Origin: a virus
Strand: one strand, 5' to 3'
Virus record (IMG/VR): IMGVR_UViG_3300025096_001669
Span: 1 to 23,629 of that record
Length of the DNA stretch: 23,629 nt
Below, piece after piece: positions 9,675-16,424 of this stretch. Within the stretch, counting starts at the first letter, position 1. Every line of letters starts with the position of its first letter. A program made the position numbers and the translations under genes. The notes beneath the pieces were generated by a model that was not told the DNA's origin, did not search any database, and worked only from the letters and a program-made list of their open reading frames with translations.

Positions 9675-9902
9675 TTAATTTTTCTCTTTTTCAATTTCTT
9701 GTCTAACTTCACCTTTTATTCTTTTTCTTTCAGATGCTTTACGTTGTGCATCTCTTTTACTTTGCAAATCAGCCTTTATTACATCAGCTGATGCAGTTGC
9801 TCTAGCCCGTGATGTTTCCCTAGTCTGCCTATGCTTCTGCTTTTGTATTGCCAATCTTTTTTGAAGTGTAGTCATCTCCAACAATTCTTTAAATGTTTTC
9901 AT
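9675..9902 (-). CDS. Small highly charged helical protein, unknown function
   Basis: 75 aa, starting MKTFKELLEM and continuing with a Lys/Arg/Glu/Gln-rich, Pro- and Gly-poor sequence that should form one long helix or coiled coil (for example RDAQRKASERKRIKGEVRQE). Small cyanophage proteins beginning MKTFKEL/MKSFKQF are frequent in T4-like genomes. A GATAAATA late promoter sits 22 nt upstream, which supports the start and late expression. The strong positive charge would fit nucleic-acid or capsid contact, but no function can be assigned. I do not recognise a named family. Confidence 0.7.
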   Translation of the reverse strand: MKTFKELLEMTTLQKRLAIQKQKHRQTRETSRARATASADVIKADLQSKRDAQRKASERKRIKGEVRQEIEKEKN

Positions 9903-9924
9903 CTGTACACTTCTATGATAATAA

Positions 9925-9932
9925 TATTTATC
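9925..9932 (-). promoter_or_regulatory. Candidate T4-type late promoter (GATAAATA)
   Basis: GATAAATA lies between the 3' end of the tRNA and the 75-aa gene, 22 nt before its ATG. It overlaps the TGA stop (9933-9931) of the ORF that contains the tRNA. Confidence 0.55.
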
Positions 9933-10161
9933 AATTTATGCCATCAGACGGATTTGAACCGCCGACCTTGGCTTTACAAAAGCCCTGCACTACCGCTGTG
10001 CTATGATGGCAACCCATAAGAAATCTTTCTGCTAATCTAAATGCATCAGAATCCGATTCAATTAACTTTGACATCCAAATTCTCTGTGTAAGAGTAACTG
10101 TTCTACCAAGTTTGATTTTACAGCAAATCTCTGTTAAACGCAACCTACTATCTTTAGTCAC
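9931..10161 (-). CDS. Small cyanophage-type protein whose ORF runs through the tRNA-Thr gene
   Basis: 76 codons from GTG at 10161. Residues 1-50 (MTKDSRLRLTEICCKIKLGR, then TVTLTQRIWMSKLIESDSDA) look like a real basic helical protein and resemble a family of about 50-aa hypothetical proteins that I associate with T4-like cyanophages. The last 26 or so codons coincide with the tRNA gene; the segment VGGSNPSDG is simply the translated T arm. An AATAAATA late promoter lies 22 nt upstream. Either the mature protein really carries a tRNA-encoded tail, or the tRNA inserted into the 3' end of the gene, or tRNA processing cuts the message. The stop (TGA) forms part of the next late promoter. Start and function are uncertain. 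Confidence 0.6.
   Translation of the reverse strand: MTKDSRLRLTEICCKIKLGRTVTLTQRIWMSKLIESDSDAFRLAERFLMGCHHSTAVVQGFCKAKVGGSNPSDGIN
9939..10010 (-). tRNA. tRNA-Thr (anticodon UGU)
   Basis: A 72-nt cloverleaf can be folded by eye. The acceptor stem GCCATCA/TGATGGC is a perfect 7 bp with discriminator A. The D stem is GCAC/GTGC with loop AGCGGTA. The anticodon stem is GGGCT/AGCCA, where the outermost pair is a G-A mismatch, with loop TTTGTAA (U33, anticodon UGU). The T arm is GGCGG-TTCAAAT-CCGTC. CCA is not encoded. Anticodon UGU reads ACA and, by wobble, ACG and possibly other threonine codons. A tRNA-Thr with this anticodon is plausible cargo for an AT-rich phage in a less AT-rich host. It lies wholly inside, and in the same orientation as, a small ORF. 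Confidence 0.93.
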
Positions 10162-10183
10162 TACTTTCTATCTAAACTTGTAG

Positions 10184-10191
10184 TATTTATT
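10184..10191 (-). promoter_or_regulatory. Candidate T4-type late promoter (AATAAATA)
   Basis: AATAAATA overlaps the TAA stop of the 62-aa gene (AAA TAA ATA) and ends 22 nt before the GTG start of the tRNA-containing ORF. Confidence 0.4.
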
Positions 10192-10375
10192 TTACAGCAA
10201 CATCAGCATATGTAATAATCTCTGGATTTGCTCTATCCGTAATAACCTTCACCACATTCATAAACTGTTCTGTAGTATCACATTCAACTGTTTTACTACT
10301 CCCTTCATCACTATGAAGAAGGATAGTTTTCTTACAAACATCAATCACAATACTCTCAACGCATTCAGCATCCAT
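10187..10375 (-). CDS. Small hypothetical protein of cyanophage type
   Basis: 62 aa, acidic and rich in beta-branched residues (SIVIDVCKKTILLHSDEG, then EQFMNVVKVITDRA). It resembles small conserved hypothetical proteins of T4-like cyanophages; no functional motif is visible. The start is supported by an AGGAA Shine-Dalgarno at 10388-10384, 8 nt before the ATG, and by a sigma70-like promoter whose -10 box ends 20 nt before it. It therefore looks like the first gene of an early or middle transcript that may continue into the tRNA. Three Cys residues are present (5, 14, 32) but without a metal-site pattern. Confidence 0.75.
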   Translation of the reverse strand: MDAECVESIVIDVCKKTILLHSDEGSSKTVECDTTEQFMNVVKVITDRANPEIITYADVAVK

Positions 10376-10395
10376 AGAAATTATTCCTTTTTCTT

Positions 10396-10424
10396 ATTGT
10401 ACAGTACTCTGTACTTAAAGTCAA
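10396..10424 (-). promoter_or_regulatory. Sigma70-like promoter with inverted repeat in the spacer
   Basis: On the minus strand TTGACT (10424-10419) is followed by a 17-bp spacer and TACAAT (10401-10396), a near-consensus host-type promoter. The spacer and the start of the -10 box contain the inverted repeat GTACAG-AGTA-CTGTAC (10414-10399), a possible operator. The -35 box overlaps the TGA stop of the 295-aa gene. It is the only promoter of this kind I saw in the window and would give early or middle expression of the small ORFs and the tRNA. Confidence 0.65.
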
Positions 10425-11308
10425 GGAGTATAAAGATCGTTTACAGCAGTAATCACAGTTGTCTCAGAAGTCTTCCTAGCTGTTATCTCTGATTCCAAAC
10501 TCTTACATCCCCAATTTTCCAATTCCTTATCTGCCTTTTTAGTTTTAACTATAATCAAATTTCCTCTTAGTGTATCCATATCACCCCTTAAAGTCATAAT
10601 TTCATTATATAAAGTAGTAATACTGCTTGCTATTTGAGCACAAGTTTGAGAACCACTAGCAGGTGAACCAGATCCGTTAATATCAAATCTACCTAAAGTA
10701 TTAATTCCACTACCACTTCCATCAGTTTTAAGACCAGTTACACCACTACTATTTTCCCTCACCATAGATTCTGCTACATTTGAATACCCATATCCAACTA
10801 ATACCTCAGTTAATGCTTTCGTACTATCAGGATCAAAAGGATTCTCTGTTCCAAAATCAACATCAGGTCCTGCCATCTTATCATATATGTTAATCCATTC
10901 CACTTCTTCTTTCATATTAATACAAGTAAATCCACCACCAACTTGGCTGGAAGTACAATTCATATGAGTACCAGCGTTAAGTGAAAGGGTAACTATCTGA
11001 CGTTTCTTATCATCAATCTGACTTGTAATTCCTAATAATCGACTATCAACTTCTCCACAAAATTGTTGTAAGGTTTTTGCATCATCTTCAATTTCCTTCT
11101 CCTTTTCACCAATTACACCCTCATCCTTAATATTAGTATCTACTGTGGTTTTATTCTCATCCCATGTCCCATCAGGATTTTCGGTGACAGTCACCTTATC
11201 CATTGTTTTGGGAGCTTCATATTCTGATTGCTTATCTTCTACCCCATCTAGTATATTTTGATCACCTTCAAGCAATTCAACCGTTCTGTTTTTTAAATTT
11301 TCATCCAT
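10421..11308 (-). CDS. Probable virion or fibre-associated protein, unknown function
   Basis: 295 aa. Its ATG overlaps the end of the upstream S74 gene by 8 nt (ATGGATGA), so the two are translationally coupled. Residues 1-75 are acidic and low-complexity (Asp/Glu/Lys/Thr-rich). The middle is Gly/Ser/Asn-rich (for example TDGSGSGINTLGRF). Residues of about 225-285 look helical and coiled-coil-like (TLYNEIMTLRGDMDTLRGNL). Five isolated cysteines are present, with no obvious zinc motif. Position after a small S74 fibre suggests a structural partner or adaptor of that fibre. I do not recognise the family. Confidence 0.75.
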   Translation of the reverse strand: MDENLKNRTVELLEGDQNILDGVEDKQSEYEAPKTMDKVTVTENPDGTWDENKTTVDTNIKDEGVIGEKEKEIEDDAKTLQQFCGEVDSRLLGITSQIDDKKRQIVTLSLNAGTHMNCTSSQVGGGFTCINMKEEVEWINIYDKMAGPDVDFGTENPFDPDSTKALTEVLVGYGYSNVAESMVRENSSGVTGLKTDGSGSGINTLGRFDINGSGSPASGSQTCAQIASSITTLYNEIMTLRGDMDTLRGNLIIVKTKKADKELENWGCKSLESEITARKTSETTVITAVNDLYTP

Positions 11309-12110
11309 GAGATTCTAGTACCGCTATTCTGGTTTTCAATTCTTCAATTTGTTCTTGTTGTTCTTTGACTGCTCCAATTAATACTGAAGTGAGTCTCGCA
11401 TAATCAACTCCTTTCCATTCATTGTCATAAAGTTTCTCTTTATTAACAAGTTCTGGAATAACTTCTTCAACTTCTTGTGCGATTAATCCAAGTTGTCTAC
11501 CTTCCTTTTGTGTCTTTAAAAAACTAGATGGAAGAACATCTTCTCTCCACTCATAAGACACTGGATTCAATTTTAGCACACTATCAAGAGAATTATTCAA
11601 TGGATTTACATTCTTTTTAATTCTTGCATCAGAATGAACATGAAGCCAACCTAATGGTCTTCCATTATATGTCCAGTTTCCTAGTAATCTACCACTTGAT
11701 GATAATAATTGATGTCTAGCTGTAATATCTCTCTTTGTAGTAGTAACAGTATTTTCAATTGCAACTACTTTACGATCCATACTTGCATAACATGCTCGTA
11801 AAGCACCAAGAGTTATATTAGAACCTATTTTAACATCTGTACCAATTAAAGTTCTTATTCCTGTTTCTAATCCTATACCTAAAAAATTCCACGTTAGTGG
11901 AGTTGGTATCGCTGGTGGTACTGCTATTGGAGGCCCAGCAACTATCGATGCACTATATGGAAGGGTACTAGATCCTTGTCCAAAATGTCCTTTATGTACT
12001 GATAAGATACCACCACCTGGCTCAGTAAAAATCTTTGGAAAGATTAAACCACCACCAACAACGGAATTAAAAACATCTAAATGTTGAACTTCTAATGAAT
12101 CAAATGCCAT
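11301..12110 (-). CDS. Short fibre-like protein with S74 intramolecular chaperone domain
   Basis: 269 aa. Residues 1-155 are Gly/Pro/beta-rich (PPIAVPPAIPTPLTWNFLG). From about residue 155 a peptidase S74 domain starts with HVHSDARIKKNV, followed by QLGLIAQEVEEVIPELV, DYARLTSVLIGAVKE and a C-terminal coiled coil. Ser160, Asp161 and Lys165 keep the catalytic Ser-Asp-x-x-x-Lys spacing, so cleavage after Ser160 is predicted, leaving a mature part of about 160 residues. An AGGAGA Shine-Dalgarno at 12121-12116 overlaps the stop of the gene before and lies 5 nt from the ATG, the strongest ribosome site noticed in the window. Placed beside hub and spike genes, it may be a short fibre or baseplate-attached protein. 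Confidence 0.87.
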   Translation of the reverse strand: MAFDSLEVQHLDVFNSVVGGGLIFPKIFTEPGGGILSVHKGHFGQGSSTLPYSASIVAGPPIAVPPAIPTPLTWNFLGIGLETGIRTLIGTDVKIGSNITLGALRACYASMDRKVVAIENTVTTTKRDITARHQLLSSSGRLLGNWTYNGRPLGWLHVHSDARIKKNVNPLNNSLDSVLKLNPVSYEWREDVLPSSFLKTQKEGRQLGLIAQEVEEVIPELVNKEKLYDNEWKGVDYARLTSVLIGAVKEQQEQIEELKTRIAVLESHG

Positions 12111-12119
12111 ATATATCTC

Positions 12120-12731
12120 CTACTTACACGTTTTCCTAATAGCATCAATAAATGATTCAAGAGTGAATGCAGCTGGACCCTGCAACAATATCTTCATAAT
12201 AGGATTATCAGCAGATTTCTTATGAATGTCACTACAAAGGAACCATAATGGACCTTTAGAATTTAAACTAATAGTATCAGAACTTAACATACAAACCTTA
12301 GCACCACCCAAAGTCATCTGCTCACCAGCAGTCATCGTTATATGATCGTTTGCTTTCACCATAAATGATCCATCATTACCACTACCAGTAGTTTCAATCC
12401 AAATATTTTTTGCTTTTAATTTAATATTTCCCTCTTCTGCAACAATTACAATGTCACCTTGATGAGCTGTAATAGATTTAGATACTTCCTCATTTGATGA
12501 AGTTGTATTTTCACCCTGAACTAAACTAGATCCACAATGTTCATGAGATGCTCCAGGAACAATTTCACCTTTATTCCCATCCTTATTATAAGTTGTAAAG
12601 TGTCCTCCTTTTAAAGCAACCACCATTGCTGTATTATCATCCTTATTCTCTGGTGCAATAGGACCAAATGCAACCCTTCCATGAGGATTATCTGCTAGTA
12701 CATATTCTGGATGGACTTTCATTTTTGCCAT
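12120..12731 (-). CDS. Baseplate-spike-like beta-helix protein (putative)
   Basis: 203 aa from MAKMKVHPEY. I chose ATG at 12731 because it overlaps the TAA of the upstream gene by one base (TAATG); an in-frame ATG at 12749 would add six residues inside that gene. Residues of about 85-170 show short alternating strands with Gly/Asp/Asn turns (GDIVIVAEEGNIKLKAKNIW, then SFMVKANDHITMTAGEQMTL and TISLNSKG), the pattern of the gp5/VgrG C-terminal triple-stranded beta-helix. The neighbouring gp5 gene lacks such a needle, so this protein could supply the spike. Context and repeat pattern support a baseplate role; the exact function is inferred. Confidence 0.7.
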   Translation of the reverse strand: MAKMKVHPEYVLADNPHGRVAFGPIAPENKDDNTAMVVALKGGHFTTYNKDGNKGEIVPGASHEHCGSSLVQGENTTSSNEEVSKSITAHQGDIVIVAEEGNIKLKAKNIWIETTGSGNDGSFMVKANDHITMTAGEQMTLGGAKVCMLSSDTISLNSKGPLWFLCSDIHKKSADNPIMKILLQGPAAFTLESFIDAIRKTCK

Positions 12732-14596
12732 TAAACACCCCTGGGACAATCAATAACACGGACTATATTCTTCTGGGCAAGTTCTGCAATAGTAGCATCA
12801 CAAGTTCCTATATCAACAGAAACAACTGTATTTGGTGGTTTCTCTTTAAACCCAACATCTTCAATTTTATGAAAACTAAACACTGGTTTAATTTGAACAC
12901 CTACTCCAGTTGGACTATTTATTACCACTTCCGGAATATCAGTCAAACCACACGGATTCTCTATAATCTGAATTCCAATAATTTGACCTACCTCTGTCAT
13001 TTCCACATTTGCTTCTAAATTTGGAATATCAGGTACAATTGTAATTTCATCAGTAGGTTCATATCCAATTCCTGTTGAAATAATTTGAAATTCCTCTAAA
13101 CATACAATATAATCATTTACATCACCATTTTTAACTTCATCAGGTATTGGAAGAATACTTGGTATTCCCTCAGTATCATCAAATTCTGTAAGTCCATTTG
13201 GTTCATTCAAATATCCATTTCCAGGATTTACCATAACAATTCTTGTAACCTCACCATCACTATTAATTTCAGAGTATGCAGAAGCATATCTACCATTATC
13301 ACAAGAATCAACAATACTTACAAATGGTGGTCTACTATATCCTGAACCTCCATTATTTAAATTAATACCATAAATCTGCCCTAAATTATTAACAACTGCA
13401 CTTCCAGCAGCACCAAGACCACCTCCACCAAAGATTTCAATTTTTGGTGGACCACATCGATAAGCATCTACATCACATTGAGTAATACTTGATGGGATAT
13501 CAGTTGGTGCATCACCCAATCTTTCACCAAATATTGTTAAATCGTCAATATAACTAGTAATAGAAGTTGCTAATCCAGTATCTGATGGTACTTTAAAATT
13601 ACCAAAAGCATCTCCAATAGGTTTCAATGCTCCACTACCAAATGGATCCATTTCAGCAGCTTTAAGTTCAGGGCAATTTGGTTTTTGACACAAATAAGAC
13701 TCAAATCCAAGAATGAAATCAATCGCTTCAAATACAGATCCTGCTATTTTACCAACACCCTTCAAAAGATTATTAATTTGTTTCAAAACTGGACCTAATG
13801 CTTCATCAACCATCGCAGCAACATTATTAATTAATCCATTAGCAAATTGTTCAGCAGCACAGAATGGAATATTGGCAACCTTACCAATAAGTTCAAATAA
13901 GAAATCTCCAACAAGTTGTCCAAGATTCTCAATAATATTCTTAAACTTACAAAGAACGTTATTAATAATTTCACCAATTATAGTATTCTTCCAAATTTTA
14001 GCAAGAGTCGGGAATATCATATCAATTAACTTCTCAATAGCATCTCTAATTTTCCCTATCAACCAATTACGGGTCTTTTGCATAAGGGATTTCAAAGCAG
14101 CTCCAATAATCTGTGATGTACTTCTAATTAAACTTTGTACATTCTCCAATTGATTAGTAGCATTCTTCAAATATTTTTTTCCATACTTCTTAATAGATTT
14201 TAATTTCTTAAAGAATTTTAAAAGTGATGTATTAATCTTTGATAACTCACTTTTTCCGCAAGGATCTGGCAAATCTACTGGTTGCTTGAATATAGCATAT
14301 GCCTGAGCATATGCATTAGTTGCTAAAAATTGCTCACACTCAGGAGTATCTTCAAAAACAGATGATTTAGCAGTAGTTTCTTTAGCATTACATCCTGCTG
14401 CAGTTGCTCTATTTTTTAACTCTTCTTTAAAATCATTTAATAGAGAAGCCGCATCATCATATTGCTGCCTTTCTTCATCTGACCACAAATCGCTACTTTT
14501 TTCATTTAATTTATTAATTACCTCTACCTGCTCCTTAGCCAGCTCAAGTAATTGAAGAGAAGATCTATCTGTAATGTCTATTTGTTCTTCTGCCAT
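12731..14596 (-). CDS. Large virion structural protein, baseplate-associated (unknown)
   Basis: 621 aa. Residues 1-70 form an acidic helical segment (LLELAKEQVEVINKLNEKSS). Residues of about 120-310 are helical with hydrophobic and amphipathic stretches (LIDMIFPTLAKIWKNTIIGE). The C-terminal third is beta-rich with recurrent GxGY turns (NNGGSGYSRPPFVSI near 415, NPGNGYLNEPNG near 460, STGIGYEPTDEI near 509), a motif recurrent in cyanophage structural proteins. It is Cys-rich for a phage protein. A GATAAATA late promoter precedes it, and the next gene starts on its stop codon. It sits between gp5 and the spike-like gene, so a hub, tail-lumen or spike-associated role is plausible. I cannot match it to a T4 gene. 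Confidence 0.75.
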   Translation of the reverse strand: MAEEQIDITDRSSLQLLELAKEQVEVINKLNEKSSDLWSDEERQQYDDAASLLNDFKEELKNRATAAGCNAKETTAKSSVFEDTPECEQFLATNAYAQAYAIFKQPVDLPDPCGKSELSKINTSLLKFFKKLKSIKKYGKKYLKNATNQLENVQSLIRSTSQIIGAALKSLMQKTRNWLIGKIRDAIEKLIDMIFPTLAKIWKNTIIGEIINNVLCKFKNIIENLGQLVGDFLFELIGKVANIPFCAAEQFANGLINNVAAMVDEALGPVLKQINNLLKGVGKIAGSVFEAIDFILGFESYLCQKPNCPELKAAEMDPFGSGALKPIGDAFGNFKVPSDTGLATSITSYIDDLTIFGERLGDAPTDIPSSITQCDVDAYRCGPPKIEIFGGGGLGAAGSAVVNNLGQIYGINLNNGGSGYSRPPFVSIVDSCDNGRYASAYSEINSDGEVTRIVMVNPGNGYLNEPNGLTEFDDTEGIPSILPIPDEVKNGDVNDYIVCLEEFQIISTGIGYEPTDEITIVPDIPNLEANVEMTEVGQIIGIQIIENPCGLTDIPEVVINSPTGVGVQIKPVFSFHKIEDVGFKEKPPNTVVSVDIGTCDATIAELAQKNIVRVIDCPRGV

Positions 14597-14617
14597 CGTG
14601 TTATATTACTGTATTGA

Positions 14618-14625
14618 TATTTATC
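14618..14625 (-). promoter_or_regulatory. Candidate T4-type late promoter (GATAAATA)
   Basis: GATAAATA overlaps the TGA stop of the gp5-like gene (TGATAAATA) and ends 21 nt before the ATG of the 621-aa structural gene. Confidence 0.55.
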
Positions 14626-15163
14626 ATGGTGTAGCGAAACTCTCTTCATCAGAACTAAACCAAGAACCTGCAAAAGTTTTATTCGCACTCTTAAATTCCC
14701 CAGAAGTAGGTAAAGCACTCGCCGTAGGTTTTGGTCCACCCATAAGTTGATGTGCTTCTGCTGTCATACCAAAATTATACCTCTTAACTTTTTTAAATTG
14801 AGTACTACCATTTTCAGATTTAATAATCTCTGAATGTGTATCATTAACTCCCAAAACATGAGTAATTACAGGAATTTGTTCTGACTCATCCATAAAGAAT
14901 CCAACAACCCATTCACCACCCCATAATCCAGTTGATCCACCATTTCTATTTCCTTGTGAAGTTGGTTGAGCAACAATTGCCCAAGGTAGATCATCATCTG
15001 CTAGTTCACCAGACTTTGGATGCTTTCCAGGTATTCTTACTTTAACTCGCTCTCCATGAGCATCGTTCCATATTGGATTTTTTACATATTGATTTTGTCC
15101 AGGAGGCACTTGCCCTATAAACCACTTATAAGTTTGCCCAACAAATCCTAAATTATTTTTCAT
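14624..15163 (-). CDS. 5: Baseplate hub protein, gp5-type OB-fold domain without lysozyme
   Basis: 179 aa. The first 115 residues match the gp5 N-terminal OB-fold: FVGQTYKWFIGQVPPG, then DAHGERVKVRIPGKHP, LPWAIVAQPTS, GLWGGEWVVGFFMDE and PVITHVLG. T4 gp5 (575 aa) has OB-fold, lysozyme and beta-helix needle; only the first is here, as in other lysozyme-less gp5 and VgrG-like proteins. The C-terminal 60 residues are Ser/Thr/Gly-rich. It starts by ATGA overlap with the gp27-like gene, its expected hub partner: in T4 gp5 and gp27 form a 3:3 complex at the tail tip. Late structural protein; orthology is fairly secure from sequence and context. Confidence 0.85.
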   Translation of the reverse strand: MKNNLGFVGQTYKWFIGQVPPGQNQYVKNPIWNDAHGERVKVRIPGKHPKSGELADDDLPWAIVAQPTSQGNRNGGSTGLWGGEWVVGFFMDESEQIPVITHVLGVNDTHSEIIKSENGSTQFKKVKRYNFGMTAEAHQLMGGPKPTASALPTSGEFKSANKTFAGSWFSSDEESFATP

Positions 15164-16419
15164 GATTTGTTTTTATTAGTATATAGACCATAACTGTCAC
15201 GAGCTAGTGTTAGTGAAGTAATTGATCTGGTTGGTTCATAATGATGACATAAATCAACGATTAAATACTTTCCACTCTGAACTGGATCACTAGATCCTTC
15301 TTGTATATTATCTTGTGAGATTATTTCAAAATCACAATTAATCGTATCACCTGCTTTGAGTTGAGGATTGCATGGAACTTGTATATTTAATACTTGACTG
15401 AACAATAGATTATATCTCATTGTTGTCTGCCATTGCCAATTTTTAGGATCATTATTATCTGTACCCTTGACTGTTTTCTCAAGTGTTCCAACATCCATAA
15501 TATCATAATGTGTTCTAGTAAAATTATCTACTACAGGTGCTTCTGCAGATTTACCTAAAGATTTTTTCAATTTCCCATCATTAAAAGTATAAATTACTTC
15601 CTCTTCTTTAAATGTTTTAGGATTAAAATAGATGTTACGACTATGATAAACACCTGTCTTCAAAGCATTAAGTATATTTTGATTTTTAGTGATATTGGAT
15701 GATAAAATTTTATTATCATTATCACCAGCTCTTAATGCACCCGATTTATAATAAGTTGTTATAGGAGGTTGAGATATCAAACTATCAATTGATTTAAAAT
15801 TAAATCCCTCTTTAGTTTCATAAAAGAAGAATCCAGCACTATCCTTATCAGCAATAGATTTTGCTGCTAACCAACAAATTACATCAAAAACAGAATCACT
15901 GTTACCAGTAAAAGAAAAAGAATTTCCAGTTTTTTCTATTGATACTTTATCTGTATCTAAGAATTGTTCTATTAATGTTGTAACAGAAGTACTAATATTT
16001 CCTTGATATTTTTTATAAACAGTTGATTCTTGATTAAGCTTTGCCCCTTTAGAAAACAAACTTAAAACAATAGTTTCTCGTTGAGATTCTTGACCTGGAT
16101 TAATAGCACCATTAACAAAAAATGGATTATTTTCAAAATTGATTACACCCAAAGAAGAATCAATTTTAAAACTTACCTTTTCACCTCCAGTTATTGGAAG
16201 TGCGTTATAAACAGATCCAACTCTTTCTTGCCTATCATATTTTTGATCGTAAATGATAGAGCCTCCAGTATCTACAAATGTCATTGTTGCTGTGACATTT
16301 GGAGACAATAAGCTTTCATAATAATCAAAACTAGTTGTCTTACCTTTTAACGTAGCTTCTTTACCATCCCTAGAAATGGTAAGAATATCATAAATTGCTG
16401 GATCTATTGCTTTTAACAT
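15160..16419 (-). CDS. 27: Baseplate hub protein, gp27-like
   Basis: 419 aa, near the length of T4 gp27 (391). Seen: an N-terminal domain with tube-like strands (ATLKGKTTSFDYYESLLSPN, VTATMTFVDTGG), then a central segment FDVICWLAAKSIADKDSAGF followed by FYETKEGFNFKSIDSL, typical of gp27-type hub proteins of T4-like marine phages, and a C-terminal part with LKAGDTINCDFEI and KYLIVDLCHHYEPTRSITSL. Its stop overlaps the gp5-like start (ATGA), reproducing the gp27-gp5 functional pair. In the virion it forms a trimeric ring that adapts the spike to the six-fold tube. Confidence 0.83.
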   Translation of the reverse strand: MLKAIDPAIYDILTISRDGKEATLKGKTTSFDYYESLLSPNVTATMTFVDTGGSIIYDQKYDRQERVGSVYNALPITGGEKVSFKIDSSLGVINFENNPFFVNGAINPGQESQRETIVLSLFSKGAKLNQESTVYKKYQGNISTSVTTLIEQFLDTDKVSIEKTGNSFSFTGNSDSVFDVICWLAAKSIADKDSAGFFFYETKEGFNFKSIDSLISQPPITTYYKSGALRAGDNDNKILSSNITKNQNILNALKTGVYHSRNIYFNPKTFKEEEVIYTFNDGKLKKSLGKSAEAPVVDNFTRTHYDIMDVGTLEKTVKGTDNNDPKNWQWQTTMRYNLLFSQVLNIQVPCNPQLKAGDTINCDFEIISQDNIQEGSSDPVQSGKYLIVDLCHHYEPTRSITSLTLARDSYGLYTNKNKS

Positions 16420-16424
16420 TTATT

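Noticed and set aside
10399-10414. Terminator for the 295-aa gene formed by GTACAG/CTGTAC
   Set aside because: The stem is short and AT-containing, and no T run follows on the minus strand. Its place between -35 and -10 boxes fits an operator better.
12732-12749. Upstream ATG adding six residues to the spike-like protein
   Set aside because: The ATG at 12731 forms the TAATG overlap seen at other gene junctions here and is followed by a sensible N-terminus; the longer form would start within the upstream gene.
12668-13018. Plus-strand open frame of 116 codons at the junction of the 621-aa and spike-like genes
   Set aside because: It is antisense to two well-supported coupled genes, and its composition is that of a frame shadow.
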